From NCBI RefSeq assembly GCF_000188695.1, contig NW_004754891.1:208061-230560 (forward strand): a DNA stretch of 22,500 nucleotides, read 5' to 3'. The translations under genes were made by a program, and so were the position numbers. This DNA is from Salpingoeca rosetta. Its lineage: Eukaryota > Opisthokonta > Choanoflagellata > Craspedida > Salpingoecidae. The notes below the pieces were generated by a model that did not search any database, was not told where the DNA came from, and saw only the letters and a list, made by a program, of their open reading frames with translations. Positions within the stretch are counted from its first letter, which is position 1. Each line of letters begins with the position of its first letter. Positions 1 through 9,621 of this stretch are shown piece by piece.

Positions 1-1506
1 GCGTCCTTGAACTGCAGCTGCGGCATGGAGGTGGACCGTGTGAGCTTGCTCATGAACCACAGACCCGTGTTGACGAGCCCAGACAGGAACACCGCCCCAC
101 AGTGCGGCCCGCAGAAGGAGATGTACGTGTGCAGTTTGGCCTTGGCAGCGCTGCCAGCGCCGTCCAGCAAACTCGCCCGCGCCCGGCTCAAATCGCCTCT
201 TGCTTTCGAATCTGATGATGATGATGATGATTGTGCTGATGATGATGATGATGATGCCGCTGCTGTTGTTGCATGAGCGTCGTTACCGTTGTCGTTGTTG
301 TTGTCGCTGTTGCTGCTGTTGGCGGTGTGCCCTCCATCCTCGAACAAACCAGCGAGGCGAGGCGAGGAGAGGGCATGGCGGATGACAAGATTCCCGAGCG
401 AATGGCCAATAAAGGACACGTGCATCGGGTCGTGCTTGTGCATGGCAGACTCCACCGCCACAATCAAGCTCTCTGCCAGAAGGGGAATGCCCTTGTGTGT
501 GTCGTCATCGCTCCACATGAGGAAGGTTGCATCAGGCAGCCACTGCTGAATCTTGAGCCGCACGTTGCGCAGATCGTACTGGTTACCCTCCAGCCCGTGC
601 ACACACACAAAGAGGTGCCGCTCCCCCGTGTCCAGCTGTCGCAACACATCACCCGGCAGCACCGACGGCAATTGCTGTAACCGCACGTCAGCAGCATTGG
701 CGCTGGCAGGCTGTGCGCTCACGTCTGGCGTGGTCGTTGTTGCTGTTGCTGCTGAAGTGGTTGTGGTTGAAGTGGCTGTCTCGGTGCCTTTGGTGGCGCT
801 TGTCGTCGTGTTTGATGCAGCATCGAGTGACGGCAGGGTGACACACGGCGCCGACAGGGCCATTCTGAGGGCCATCGTGTCCGCCAACACATCCGCAGCC
901 GCCGGGGAGAGCGGCAGTGTCTCCAGCGCCGCCGTTACCGGGTCACGCACCTGTGACGTCATCAGCACGCGCTCCTGCAGTGAACCTCTGGAGGAAGCTT
1001 TTGAAACGCCGCCGCGAAGCTGTTTGGGAGTCCTGCGCTGCCGCCCGCCTGAACTCACCGCAGACGCCACGGATGCAGTGCTCGCTTGGCGGTGGCGGTG
1101 GCGGTGGCGGTGGTGATGATGATGGCTGGCTGTGGACGCATCGCCCTCCCGTCCAGCGGTGGTGCTGGTACCGTCGATGCTGCGTGACACGGCCATCCCG
1201 TCTGCTGCAGCTGCTTCCCGTGCTGGTGTTGCTGGCAGCGCACCGTGCACGTACGGGTTGCCGCGCTGCTGCCGCTCGCGGTCGCGATGGTGGTGGTAGT
1301 GCTGATTGTGGGTACCATGACTGTGGTGGTTGCCGTGGTTGTGGTGGTGCTGGTGTTTGTGGGTGTTGTTGTTGGCATGCTTGCGGTTGTGTCGTTTCTT
1401 GCGCCGCGAACTTCGAATGCGCGAAAACGGCCACCGCCCACTCCCGCACCCGCATCCAGCGGCATCGCTGTCATGTGCGCTCGCACGCCGTGCACCACCA
1501 CCATAC

Positions 1507-1562
<56 letters not shown>

Positions 1563-2531
1563 GGTTTGCACGAGGGGTTGGTGATCGGATTGGTCTCCGC
1601 TCAGAATGATGGCGTCAACATCAATATCAGACGCGTCAGCAGAGCTGTCGCCGCCACCACCTTCTCCTTCACCATCATCATCATCATCATCGTCGTCGTC
1701 GTCATTCTTATCATCGTGCTGCTCGACCAGAACGCTGGTGTCGTTGATGTTGGCGTCATAGTGGTTGGTGCTGACAAACACATCCACACCAGTGTGGTCG
1801 TCGTCTTCACCCGCATCATTTGCCATCACCACCGCCTCGCTCGTGGCAACCGTCGTGTTCAAATCTGCTAGCCCTCGAAACCCATACACACTGTCATCAG
1901 GGCTTGCACTTCCTCTTTCCCGACCATCATCATCATCATCATCAACATCAACACCACCAGCATCGTCGTCGTCGTCGTCGTATGCCAGGTCGACAATGCC
2001 TCGAGTGTCTGCCAGTTTGGCCGTGGTGTTGCGCCCGTACATGTGGTGTTTTGGGGACCGCAGTAGCATCATCTTCGAGCCATCTTCACCTTCACCTTCA
2101 CCATCATCGCCACCACCACCATCTTCATCACGACCGTTGTCACTGTTGGTTGAAAACAGTTCTCTCCTCCTGTTTCCAGAATGCTCTGGCTGCCAATCCC
2201 CATCACCCTGCCGCTGCCCGCGGTGTGGGGCGTGCGCGGGTGTGGGCGGGCCCTTGCGCGGTGTCTGTGGACGAGTGGAACAGAGAGACGATGCGCGTGT
2301 TGTTGCGCAGCGCGGGCTGGACCACGGCGCCGTCAGCCGCTCAATGAAGAGCGCAGCCGTCTCGTCAGGCCGCGTCGCGTCTTCTGCAACTGAAAACACC
2401 TGAACACGCGGTGATGGTGGCGGCGGCGGCGGTGGCGGTGGTGGGATGTAAGTCACATAAAGCAGCGGAATGGGGCAAACGCGGAACCACTCAAGCATAC
2501 ACACAAGCACATACGCGTGCAACTGTTCACG

Positions 2532-2564
<33 letters not shown>

Positions 2565-5123
2565 GTACGCACACTTGCATACACACATACACACTCGTAG
2601 CAGCACCAGAACAACGACCACTCACTGGGTGGAGGGCTGCGTTGCTGGTGTACATGGCTGATGATTGCCGGAACACAAGCTGTGCCAGGTCCACCGGCTT
2701 GTGTCCACCAAAATCCGTTGCGCTCTCCAGGACCAGTTGTCCAGTGGGCAGATCGCGCGAATACACGCCGCACGCCAGCAGCCGATGCATGTGTTGCCTG
2801 CAGGCACGCGTCGCCAAATTGCGCAACCGCGCGCTGTGGGCACCGAGCACGTGCAGCCCAAGCACGGCGTCATCCAGGGCTTCATAGATGTCCACGAGCT
2901 GCGTGGTGAGGGCACGAATACTGTACATGGGCACACCACCACCACCGCCACCACTGTTGCTGCCATCGCCACCATCATTGCGACCGGTAGCAGCGAGGGC
3001 GGTGTGGTGTCGCGGGCGCACGTGTTCATCGCGCTCGTCAAGGTCTGGTGTCTCGAGCATACCGGACAGCGCACCGCGGGCGGTGGCCAGGCCGCTGATC
3101 ACGTGGGCCGGTGTTGGGGCTGATGATGATGGTGGTGGTGGTAAAGAGTTGGCGGTGGCACGGGTGCTGGATCCTGCGGTCTGGCCGTGCAGCGGCTGCA
3201 TGCTGTGCACGTCGTGCTGCGAGTCGAGGGCGGTGACGGTGAAGGAGAGGAGAGCAGCGAGCGCCGCCCGGAGCTGATGGAAGCGGACCACAGGCGCTTC
3301 TGCTGTCGATGGTGTTGCTGATGATGACATTGATGCTGATGCTGAGGGTGTTGATGAAGAAGGGTTCGTGCTGGGTTTTGGTGTGGCGGAAGCCGTTTCT
3401 GAGGGCGTGACAATGTTCAACAGGGCGTCCTCAAGCTGCGCTTGCAGTGTCTCGCTTCGTTTCCTGCACAACATGTGCAGCAGTAACAAGTAAGGCATGC
3501 ATACGTGTCAACTGTGAACCACAAAGTGGACGGTGTCTGGACTCGTGCAGCAGAGCACACACAAGTTACAACCTGCAACTACATTAACAGGTCACCACCA
3601 GCAAATACATCCACATACCACACACACACACACATGACCACCATCCACCACCAACAAACCACAGACCAACAACAACAAAGCACACATTACCACCATCCAC
3701 CAACAACAAACCCATCGCCATCACGACCACCTCCACCAAGCATCGTGTTTATCGTGCGTACATTTGCTGCGGCGTCGGTGGCGGGCGAGACGGTGACGCT
3801 GGGGCGCATATCCCCGTGAGAAGACATGACACCATCACCTTCACGCCGCACATGTGCAGGAAGTCAAACTCCACCGTGTCGGCCCACAGGCGCTGCAGGC
3901 AGGAGAGCCCCCACACGTTGATGGTTCGCGTTGCCAGCACATCCTGCTCTGCTGCAGTGGCGTCGTCGCCACCATCGCCCTCGCGAGCGAGCAGCAGCTC
4001 AAGCACAATGGATATGGGGGCCTGGCAGTATGTACAGCGTGTATGTGTGCGGGGGGGGGGTGTGTTGAGTTGAGAGGTGCGAGGCATCAGAGCTGTGTAG
4101 CGTGTGCGGGTGGACGTGTGCGGGTGGACGTGTTTGTACATGTCAGCAGAGCGCACGCACAAGTAAGACTCACGTGATTTGGGATGAGAAGGTGGTGTAG
4201 CGGCGTGAATGCAGTGCACGACAGCGCTGTGTCAAAGTGGCAAAAGTCCCTCTTGTACCTGTGAGTGAGTGAGTGAGTGAGTGAGTGAGTGAGTGAGTGA
4301 GTGAGTGAGTGAGTGAGTGAGTGAGTGAGTGAGTGAGTGAGTGAGTGAGTGAGTGAGTGAGTGAGTGAGTGAGTGAGTGAGTGAGTGAGTGAGTGTATGT
4401 GTTGGTGGTGATGCAAAAGGCACAGGTGGTTGTCATATGTGGGCCACATCACATCAGGAAACGTTGGCTCAAGCACACTCACTTGACAAAAAACGTCTTG
4501 GTCTCCATTGTGATGGACGACGGGCTGCTTGGAACAAGCCGGCCCGAGCCAGGAAAGTGGCCTGGTCGTGGTGGTGTGTGTGTGAACGTCGTGATAGTGA
4601 GGTGAGGTGAGACAGTCACACGCAAACTTAGCCACTGTTTGAACTGGCATAGGAAAGCGCACTCGCTCAGACAAACACACATACACCCACACCCACATAC
4701 ACACACCCACCCGCCCACACACATACTGCACGTACCACAGCGAAACTCGAGGGCGAGGTTGCGTCGACGTGGGCTTTCGATGGGTAGGGCATCAGCAAGG
4801 ACGGGCGCATCCGTAGTGTTGAGCGGCCGCTTGTCCTTACACGAGGCAAAAAGGCCAGTCAGCGTGGACACAGCATTGGGGCAACTAAGAGGCTGCTGCT
4901 GTTGTTGTTGTTGCTGTTGGTGCTGGGGGTGGTGTTGCTGATCCGTGCGCGCGTGCGCCCCTTTGGGCTTGTTTAGCTGTTGCAGCTGCTGCGGCCGAGC
5001 TGCGTTGCTCACCACACGTACGCGCACAGAGTACGTGCCCTTTTCAAACAGATCAATGTTCTCAAAGTCGGACACAGACACCAGCAGCCGCAGGCACCCA
5101 CACAGCTCACCACCCACCATCAC
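1..5123 (-). CDS. FAM135-like protein with DUF676 lipase/esterase domain (3' truncated by window edge)
   Basis: Six exons on the minus strand: 5123-4736, 4561-4483, 4258-4174, 4021-3762, 3463-2626 and 2489 to beyond position 1. All introns are GT-AG and all phases agree, giving about 1379 residues so far. The N-terminus (VSVSDFENIDLFEKGTYSVR) and exon 4 match the FAM135 N-terminal region (DUF3657). Exon 6 ends in an alpha/beta-hydrolase of the DUF676 type: FVCVHGLEGNQYDLRN near residue 1180, the nucleophile elbow FIGHSLGNLVIR with Ser about 1247, then LHTYISFCGPHCGAVF and LVNTGLWFMSKLT, all characteristic of FAM135A/B. The likely acid and base residues lie outside the window. A long Asp-, His-, Gly- and Asn-rich linker separates the domains, including 18 consecutive Asn at about residues 860-877. 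The start is the ATG pair at 5123, just before the conserved N-terminus. Family function is poorly known; hydrolase activity is inferred from the motif only. Confidence 0.9.
1509..1562 (-). repeat. (GTT)18 coding trinucleotide repeat, poly-Asn in FAM135-like gene
   Basis: Uninterrupted GTT on the plus strand reads as 18 AAC (Asn) codons in the minus-strand exon 6. It sits in the disordered linker ahead of the lipase domain. Nearby (GAT/GAC)n stretches at about 1672-1702, 1927-1945 and 1965-1980 encode Asp runs in the same frame. Confidence 0.93.
2541..2564. repeat. (AC)12 in FAM135-like intron 5
   Basis: This dinucleotide array follows a GC-alternating stretch at 2530-2540. It lies inside the 136-bp intron 2490-2625, whose donor is GTGAGT (2625-2620) and whose acceptor AG is at 2491-2490, all read on the minus strand. 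Confidence 0.9.
4261..4395. repeat. (GTGA)n tetranucleotide array, about 34 copies, FAM135-like intron 2
   Basis: About 135 bp of uninterrupted GTGA units (TCAC on the sense strand) fill most of the intron 4259-4482. The array ends directly at the acceptor: the last sense bases before exon 3 are ...TCACTCACAG. On the plus strand it is a tandem series of donor-like GTGAGT hexamers, but no plus-strand gene is seen here. Confidence 0.95.
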
Positions 5124-5558
5124 TCGCTCCCTTCTTGCTTGCTTGGTGTCCTGGTTGGTTGGCCTGCCTTCTTGTCTTTGTGCCGTTAGCAGTGCGTCCT
5201 AGATTTAGGACAGTTGTCCTACAAATAGTGCATCCACCAAATCCATCTCACCCTCCAACACAAGAAACAGCAGAACGCACAGCGCGCATCGCTTGCTTGT
5301 TGCTTGTCGTGTCGCACGCATCTCCTTCATCGCCCCCTCTTCATCTCACACCCGCATCACTTCCCACGCGCGTCTCTTCATACTTCAACGTGTACGCAAC
5401 AGACGTGTTGTCCTTGTTTGTGTTGTCTGCCTTCGCTGAGGTTGTGAGGCGAGGCTGTGCAGGCAGTTCTTCTCTGCGAGTTTAACTTGTGGGTTGTCGT
5501 AGCTTCGTGCTTCCCGTTTTCTTCATCTTCTTGGGGGCTGTGTCGTCCACCGCGCAAC
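5124..5558. promoter_or_regulatory. Divergent intergenic spacer (FAM135-like / PH protein), probable bidirectional promoter
   Basis: This 435-bp spacer separates two divergent start codons (5123 minus, 5559 plus). It is one of the few stretches without microsatellites and contains no convincing ORF. A hexamer palindrome, GTCCTA-GATT-TAGGAC, lies at 5196-5211, with a third GTCCTA at 5216-5221. No TATA element is obvious. The promoter role is inferred from gene orientation only. Confidence 0.5.
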
Positions 5559-6314
5559 ATGGAGGAAGAAGGCATCGTGTTCCAAGGCCCCTGCTACAAG
5601 CAAGGTGGCGTCGTGAAAAACTGGAAGCGGAGATGGATGATCTTGAGAACAGATGGTAAGCATGAATCAGCCCGTTGTGTGTGGGGATGTGGTGTGCTTT
5701 TGCGCGCGTGTGCGCGAGTGTGCTGGGGTGGTGTCTGTATGTGTTGTTTGTGTGTGAGTACGTGCGTGTGTTGCGTGCGTGTGTGTGTTGTGTATGTGTG
5801 TGCGAGTAAGTGCGTGTGGTGCGTGTGTGTTTGTGAGTGAGTTTGTCGTTCGCTCTGGGGGGGGGGGTGCGTGCTGTGCCCACCTTCACATGAAGTGACC
5901 TCCGTGGCCAACACTTTCCCCTCTGCTCTTTGCTACCTCTTTACACAACACACCCTTCACTTTCTTCGCTCTTATTAACACTCCCTGCACTCGATGCCCT
6001 CCTTTCCTTCCTCCTTTCCAATGACACTATTATCTGCGATAGGGCGGCTGTACTACTATGCCATCAACAACTCCAAAGTGTACCCGAGGGATGGCTTCAA
6101 GGGCGTGATTGAGGACTTTGTGGATGTGTGCCAGGGAGAGACAACAGAGTTGCTGACATCGTGGCCACGGGATGCGCCGCAATCTTGCAGGTTCTCCCTG
6201 CCAACAAACCAGCGGACATACCACATCTACTGCGACACAGCGGCAGAGTGCCAGAAGTGGGCGGAACACCTCAACAACACATGCAGACAAAAGGCCAAAG
6301 CAGACAGGCACTGA
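5559..6314 (+). CDS. Small PH-domain protein
   Basis: Two exons, 5559-5655 and 6043-6314, are joined in phase 1 across a 387-bp GT-AG intron (donor GTAAGC, acceptor GATAG) and give 122 residues. The whole protein is one pleckstrin-homology fold. Strand 1 and 2 residues 5-30 contain GIVFQGPCYKQGGVVKNWKR followed by RWMIL, with basic residues K14, K20, K23, R24 and R25 in the pattern that binds phosphoinositide headgroups. Next come RLYYYAI (34-40), CRFSLPTNQRTYHIYCDT (81-98) and the C-terminal helix ECQKWAEHLNNTC with the invariant Trp at 105. A lysine-rich end (QKAKADRH) follows. There is no signal peptide, membrane segment or second domain. A role as a soluble membrane-targeting or adaptor module is inferred; ligand and partners are unknown. 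The ATG at 5559 immediately precedes the first strand. Confidence 0.87.
5656..6042 (+). other. Intron of PH-protein gene, GT-rich
   Basis: The intron begins GTAAGC and runs into degenerate TG-rich sequence (about 5700-5845) and a G9 run near 5860-5868. It continues into a C/T-rich 3' half before GATAG. Splicing joins codon GAT-G to GG-CGG and restores the PH sequence TDGRLYYY. Confidence 0.85.
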
Positions 6315-6329
6315 CCCCTGCGCCCATCG

Positions 6330-6330
<1 letters not shown>

Positions 6331-6396
<66 letters not shown>
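6331..6396. repeat. (GT)n dinucleotide array, about 33 units
   Basis: Uninterrupted GT starting about 15 bp after the PH-protein stop codon, so it is probably within or next to that 3' UTR. Confidence 0.95.
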
Positions 6397-6398
<2 letters not shown>

Positions 6399-6704
6399 CG
6401 GTTCTTTGTACAGTGCGCCCTGGTTGTCGGGTGTGTCGTGAGGGCCTTGCCAGTGTGGCCTATCGTGTGTCACGCGATGTGAACTGTTCTGTGTCAGTGT
6501 TCCGGTGGTGCTCTGAGCGTGTGGTGGTGGTGTAATGCTGTGGTGTTGCTGCTGTTCGTGTCCGTTCGCTGTAACGCGGATTGATGATGTTTGTTACTCG
6601 CCCGCTGTCGTCGTGTTTTCTTTCACCGTCTCTGCTCCTGTCATCGCTCCCTCCAACTGTTTCTTTCACTGCCTGTCCATTCCTTCATCGTCCGCGCGCC
6701 ACAA

Positions 6705-6708
<4 letters not shown>

Positions 6709-6755
<47 letters not shown>
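6709..6755. repeat. (CA)n dinucleotide array
   Basis: Uninterrupted CA, opposite in sense to the array at 6331-6396. It is followed by a shorter (TG)n at about 6791-6814. Confidence 0.93.
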
Positions 6756-6757
<2 letters not shown>

Positions 6758-7117
6758 GCGTTGCCGTGCAAGTCCACACGCAGCTTCGTGTATGTGTGTG
6801 TGTGTGTGTGTGTGAAGTTTCATCGTCCCTCCTTTGTCTCCCCCTTGCCGGAATTCCTTCCTTCACATTAGCTGCAGTTGCGTCTATCAACCCCCCCCCC
6901 ACTTGTTCGCTTTGCTTCCTGTTCTTCGTTGTCCCCTTGCATGTTCTCGCGCCGATGATGGGAGGCACTGGTTTGTCAGACACCCCACCGTGTTCCTCCC
7001 TTCTTTCTCATCAGCATTTGCTTCTTTCTTTCCTTCTTTCCATTCATTTGTTTTGGTGTCAGTGTGTAAGGCTGTTCACAGAGAGTATAACTAAGAGTCG
7101 ACACCCAATAGTCGTGC

Positions 7118-7119
<2 letters not shown>

Positions 7120-7183
<64 letters not shown>
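7120..7183. repeat. (TG)n dinucleotide array, about 32 units
   Basis: Uninterrupted TG in the convergent spacer, flanked by unique sequence on both sides. Confidence 0.95.
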
Positions 7184-7185
<2 letters not shown>

Positions 7186-7383
7186 TTGGGACACTGTGGC
7201 AGTGGGTAAGAGTACAGGAACAAAGACAAGGGAGAGCAGCACTGCCATGGCGCATGTGGGTCGATCATAACATGTTCATCAGACGCATGTGGTGGAAGGG
7301 GAACAAACAGGAACGGATGGGAAGAAGGGGCGAGCGCACAGAGGCAGAGACAGAGACAGAGACAGACAGACACACACACGCGG

Positions 7384-7490
7384 ACACACATACGTTACAC
7401 AGACAGATACGCGCACACACATACGTTACAGACAGACACGCGCACACACATACGTTACACAGACAGACACACGCACACACATACGTTACA
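7384..7490. repeat. Minisatellite, four copies of a 29-31 bp unit
   Basis: The core ACACACATACGTTACA begins at 7384, 7415, 7444 and 7475. The cores are separated by CAGACAGA-type linkers that differ slightly in length and sequence. It sits between a (GACA)n-like stretch (7345-7372) and a long (CA)n array. Confidence 0.9.
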
Positions 7491-7506
7491 CACCACAACA
7501 CACCAC

Positions 7507-7507
<1 letters not shown>

Positions 7508-7564
<57 letters not shown>
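7508..7564. repeat. (CA)n dinucleotide array
   Basis: Uninterrupted CA/AC ending about 17 bp from the fatty acid hydroxylase stop codon (7583-7581, minus strand). It is probably in that gene's 3' UTR. Confidence 0.93.
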
Positions 7565-7566
<2 letters not shown>

Positions 7567-7580
7567 GCGACACACGCAAG

Positions 7581-8486
7581 TTATGTTCTGGTGGCCGACG
7601 ATGGCGTGAGGGTGGCGAAAGGAAAATCCCAGAGCTTGCTGGAGATGCCAAATCCAAGGGTGGAGTGGCGGTAGTGGTGTTGCATGTGATGCCGCTTAAG
7701 GCGCTGGAAGTAGCCCGTGCTTGGGCGGCCGTGATGCAGGTAGTAGTGCGTCAGGTCATAGGCAATGTAGCCGAGCAGCGCTCCCGCCGTGAGGGCGTTG
7801 GCCACCTCGCGCGCCATGGTGAGGTGGAAGACGAGGTAGAACGGCGCCGTCATCATGAGGCCCGCCATCGGCGGAAACACCAGGCGCCCGCGGTCAAGCG
7901 GGAACTTGTGGTGTTGCCCATGCAGGATAAAGTGGAACTGGATGCCAAACGCCGTGCCGGGGAACAGGATGATGTGGAACAGGAACCTGTGCAGGCAGTA
8001 CTCCAGGAAGGACCACATGAGGATCCCGGTCAGGAAGATGCCGAGGAACGGCCACAGCGCCAGCACCTGCGTCGACACCATGGCCGGCGACACCAGTGCC
8101 AGCGGTGACATGCTCCAGTCCAGGCGGCCGAGCGCGTCCATGGACAGCGCGGTGATGATGGGCACCCACACAATGGGAATCACCCACCACGGCGTCCACG
8201 AGAAGAACTCATACAGATCGCCGGCAAACAGCCTGTAGCTGCGCTGCGCCGAGGGCTTGTGCACCCACTCCCAGTACTTGTCGCCAAGCTTTGCCACTTG
8301 CGGCACCATGGGCCCTTTCATGTCCACGACGCCAAGGCCTTCATCAAGCTGCGCCTTCTTCCCGTCACGATTCGCCATTTCTGCTGCCCGTGCTGCTGGT
8401 GCTGCTGGTGCTGCTGTTGCTGTTGTCGTCATCCTTGCTGCTCCGGTTCTCCCCATCGCCGCAGGTGCAGGCGAAGGCGGGGCCAT
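7581..8486 (-). CDS. FA2H: Fatty acid 2-hydroxylase, sterol-desaturase superfamily, no cytochrome b5 domain
   Basis: Intronless 301-residue protein that hydroxylates C-2 of the N-acyl chain of ceramides and sphingolipids in the ER membrane, using a di-iron centre. The family signature is complete. It starts with GDKYWEWVHKP (69-78) and SYRLFAGDLYEFFSWTPWW (83-101). All His boxes follow: HRFLFH (166-171), H185 with HGQHH (189-193), H247 with HH 251-252, and HHMQHHYRH (266-274). The C-terminal LGFGISSKLWDFPFATLTP is close to animal FA2H. Four hydrophobic segments occur at about 99-115, 138-160, 168-188 and 206-245. Yeast Scs7 and animal FA2H carry an N-terminal cytochrome b5 domain; here the N-terminus is only an Ala/Thr/Pro-rich leader, as in plant FAH. 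I chose the ATG at 8486. In-frame ATGs up to 8726 would overlap the divergent gene, and 8378 (MANRDGKK) is a possible shorter start. Confidence 0.93.
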   Translation of the reverse strand: MAPPSPAPAAMGRTGAARMTTTATAAPAAPAARAAEMANRDGKKAQLDEGLGVVDMKGPMVPQVAKLGDKYWEWVHKPSAQRSYRLFAGDLYEFFSWTPWWVIPIVWVPIITALSMDALGRLDWSMSPLALVSPAMVSTQVLALWPFLGIFLTGILMWSFLEYCLHRFLFHIILFPGTAFGIQFHFILHGQHHKFPLDRGRLVFPPMAGLMMTAPFYLVFHLTMAREVANALTAGALLGYIAYDLTHYYLHHGRPSTGYFQRLKRHHMQHHYRHSTLGFGISSKLWDFPFATLTPSSATRT

Positions 8487-8649
8487 GCCTTGTGATGTGT
8501 GATGATATGTGGGGCTGCTGGAAAGCGAGACGTGCGGACATTGAGACGTGGATGTTGGTGTGTTGGTACGGTGTGGTGTGAAGGACAAGCGGAAGCAAGA
8601 AGCAAGCGCACGAAGCCGTTCATCAATTTGTGGTGTCGAGAACGGCGAG
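8487..8649. promoter_or_regulatory. Divergent spacer FA2H / ACSF3, probable bidirectional promoter
   Basis: Only 163 bp separate the two divergent start codons. The octamer GAGACGTG occurs twice, at 8527-8534 and 8543-8550, 16 bp apart. It contains an ACGTG core of the kind bound by bZIP/bHLH factors. No TATA box is seen. Shared control is inferred from geometry. Confidence 0.5.
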
Positions 8650-8930
8650 ATGTGGCGGAGGCTGCTCACCACCTTTGGCTCGCATCGCCTGAGCAACACC
8701 GTGGCAGTGGTGGACACGGCTTCCACTGCTGCACACGGTGCCGGTGCCGGTGCCGCCGCGAGGGGAAAGGCCTACTCCTATCGTGACATCTTGGCAGCCA
8801 GCGCTGCCGTCAGTCACAACCTCAAAACATCCTGGCTTCGTGAGTGCGCGTGTACGTGCATCCGTTTGTTTGTGTTTGTTTGTGTTTGTTGGTGTGTGTG
8901 CATGTTGGTGTGTGTATGTGTTGTGGGCTG

Positions 8931-8971
<41 letters not shown>

Positions 8972-9571
8972 CGATTTGATTAACCGAATCACAACCTGCT
9001 CAACTCTTGTTCCATTGCCCTGTTTGTCCGTCACCATCACCATCACCATCACCATCACCATCACTTCATTGTATTCCCTTTGTTCTCTCTTGGTGACACG
9101 GCCCCTTGATTGGCTTTGGGCAGCGGGTGGAAGCGAGGGGCAGGACCTGGGCCAAAAGACTGCCCCCGCAGTGGCAACACTGGTGAGGCCGTCCGTCGGG
9201 TATGTGGTCACCATGCTCGGCACGTGGATGGCTGGCGGCACATGCGTCCCTCTCAGCTCCGCGCATACATCGAAAGACATCAGCTACATCGTCGGCAACT
9301 CCGATTCCAGCGTCCTTCTCACGCAGCCGGGCGATGCGCCAGAGTCCTTGCTCTCATCATCCTCCGTTGTCACGGAAAACGACACGGCCGTGCCTGTTGT
9401 CACATCGCCTCCCATCCAAGAGCTCATTCGCACTGGCGATGAGCACCTGCTGCACATGTTGGCCTCCTCGAAGCGCGTGGACGGCTCGCCAACCGATGCT
9501 GGTGACTCGGGTGCGCTCATCATCTACACAAGCGGCACCACGGGTCGTCCAAAAGGTAATGCGTGCGTGCA

Positions 9572-9621
<50 letters not shown>

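Larger units (their letters stand above)
6315..7580. other. Convergent intergenic region, repeat-rich, no gene seen
   Basis: This 1266-bp region lies between the stop of the PH gene and the stop (on the opposite strand) of the fatty acid hydroxylase gene. Long (GT)n and (CA)n arrays alternate, and the small minisatellite sits at its right end. Open frames here are repeat-driven, consisting of poly Val-Cys or Thr-His, and I find no protein-like segment. It must hold the 3' UTRs and poly(A) sites of both genes, but I cannot place them. Confidence 0.75.

Noticed and set aside
4170..4436. Thr-His-Ser-Leu tetrapeptide-repeat protein on the minus strand
   Set aside because: It is only the translation of the (GTGA)n intronic array. 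The flanking exons splice in phase across it.
7384..7490. CRISPR-like array
   Set aside because: The four units are CA-rich and the spacers are near-identical CAGACAGA sequence rather than unique. There are no cas genes, and the context is eukaryotic.
7122..8108. Long plus-strand open frame of 328 codons
   Set aside because: It begins in a (TG)n array and then runs antisense to the fatty acid hydroxylase gene. There is no protein-like composition, and the opposite strand has a complete conserved enzyme.
8487..8726. Extended N-terminus of the fatty acid hydroxylase from an ATG at 8726
   Set aside because: It would overlap the start of the divergent ACSF3 gene. The extra residues are Ser/Thr/Pro-rich without a cytochrome b5 fold or conservation.
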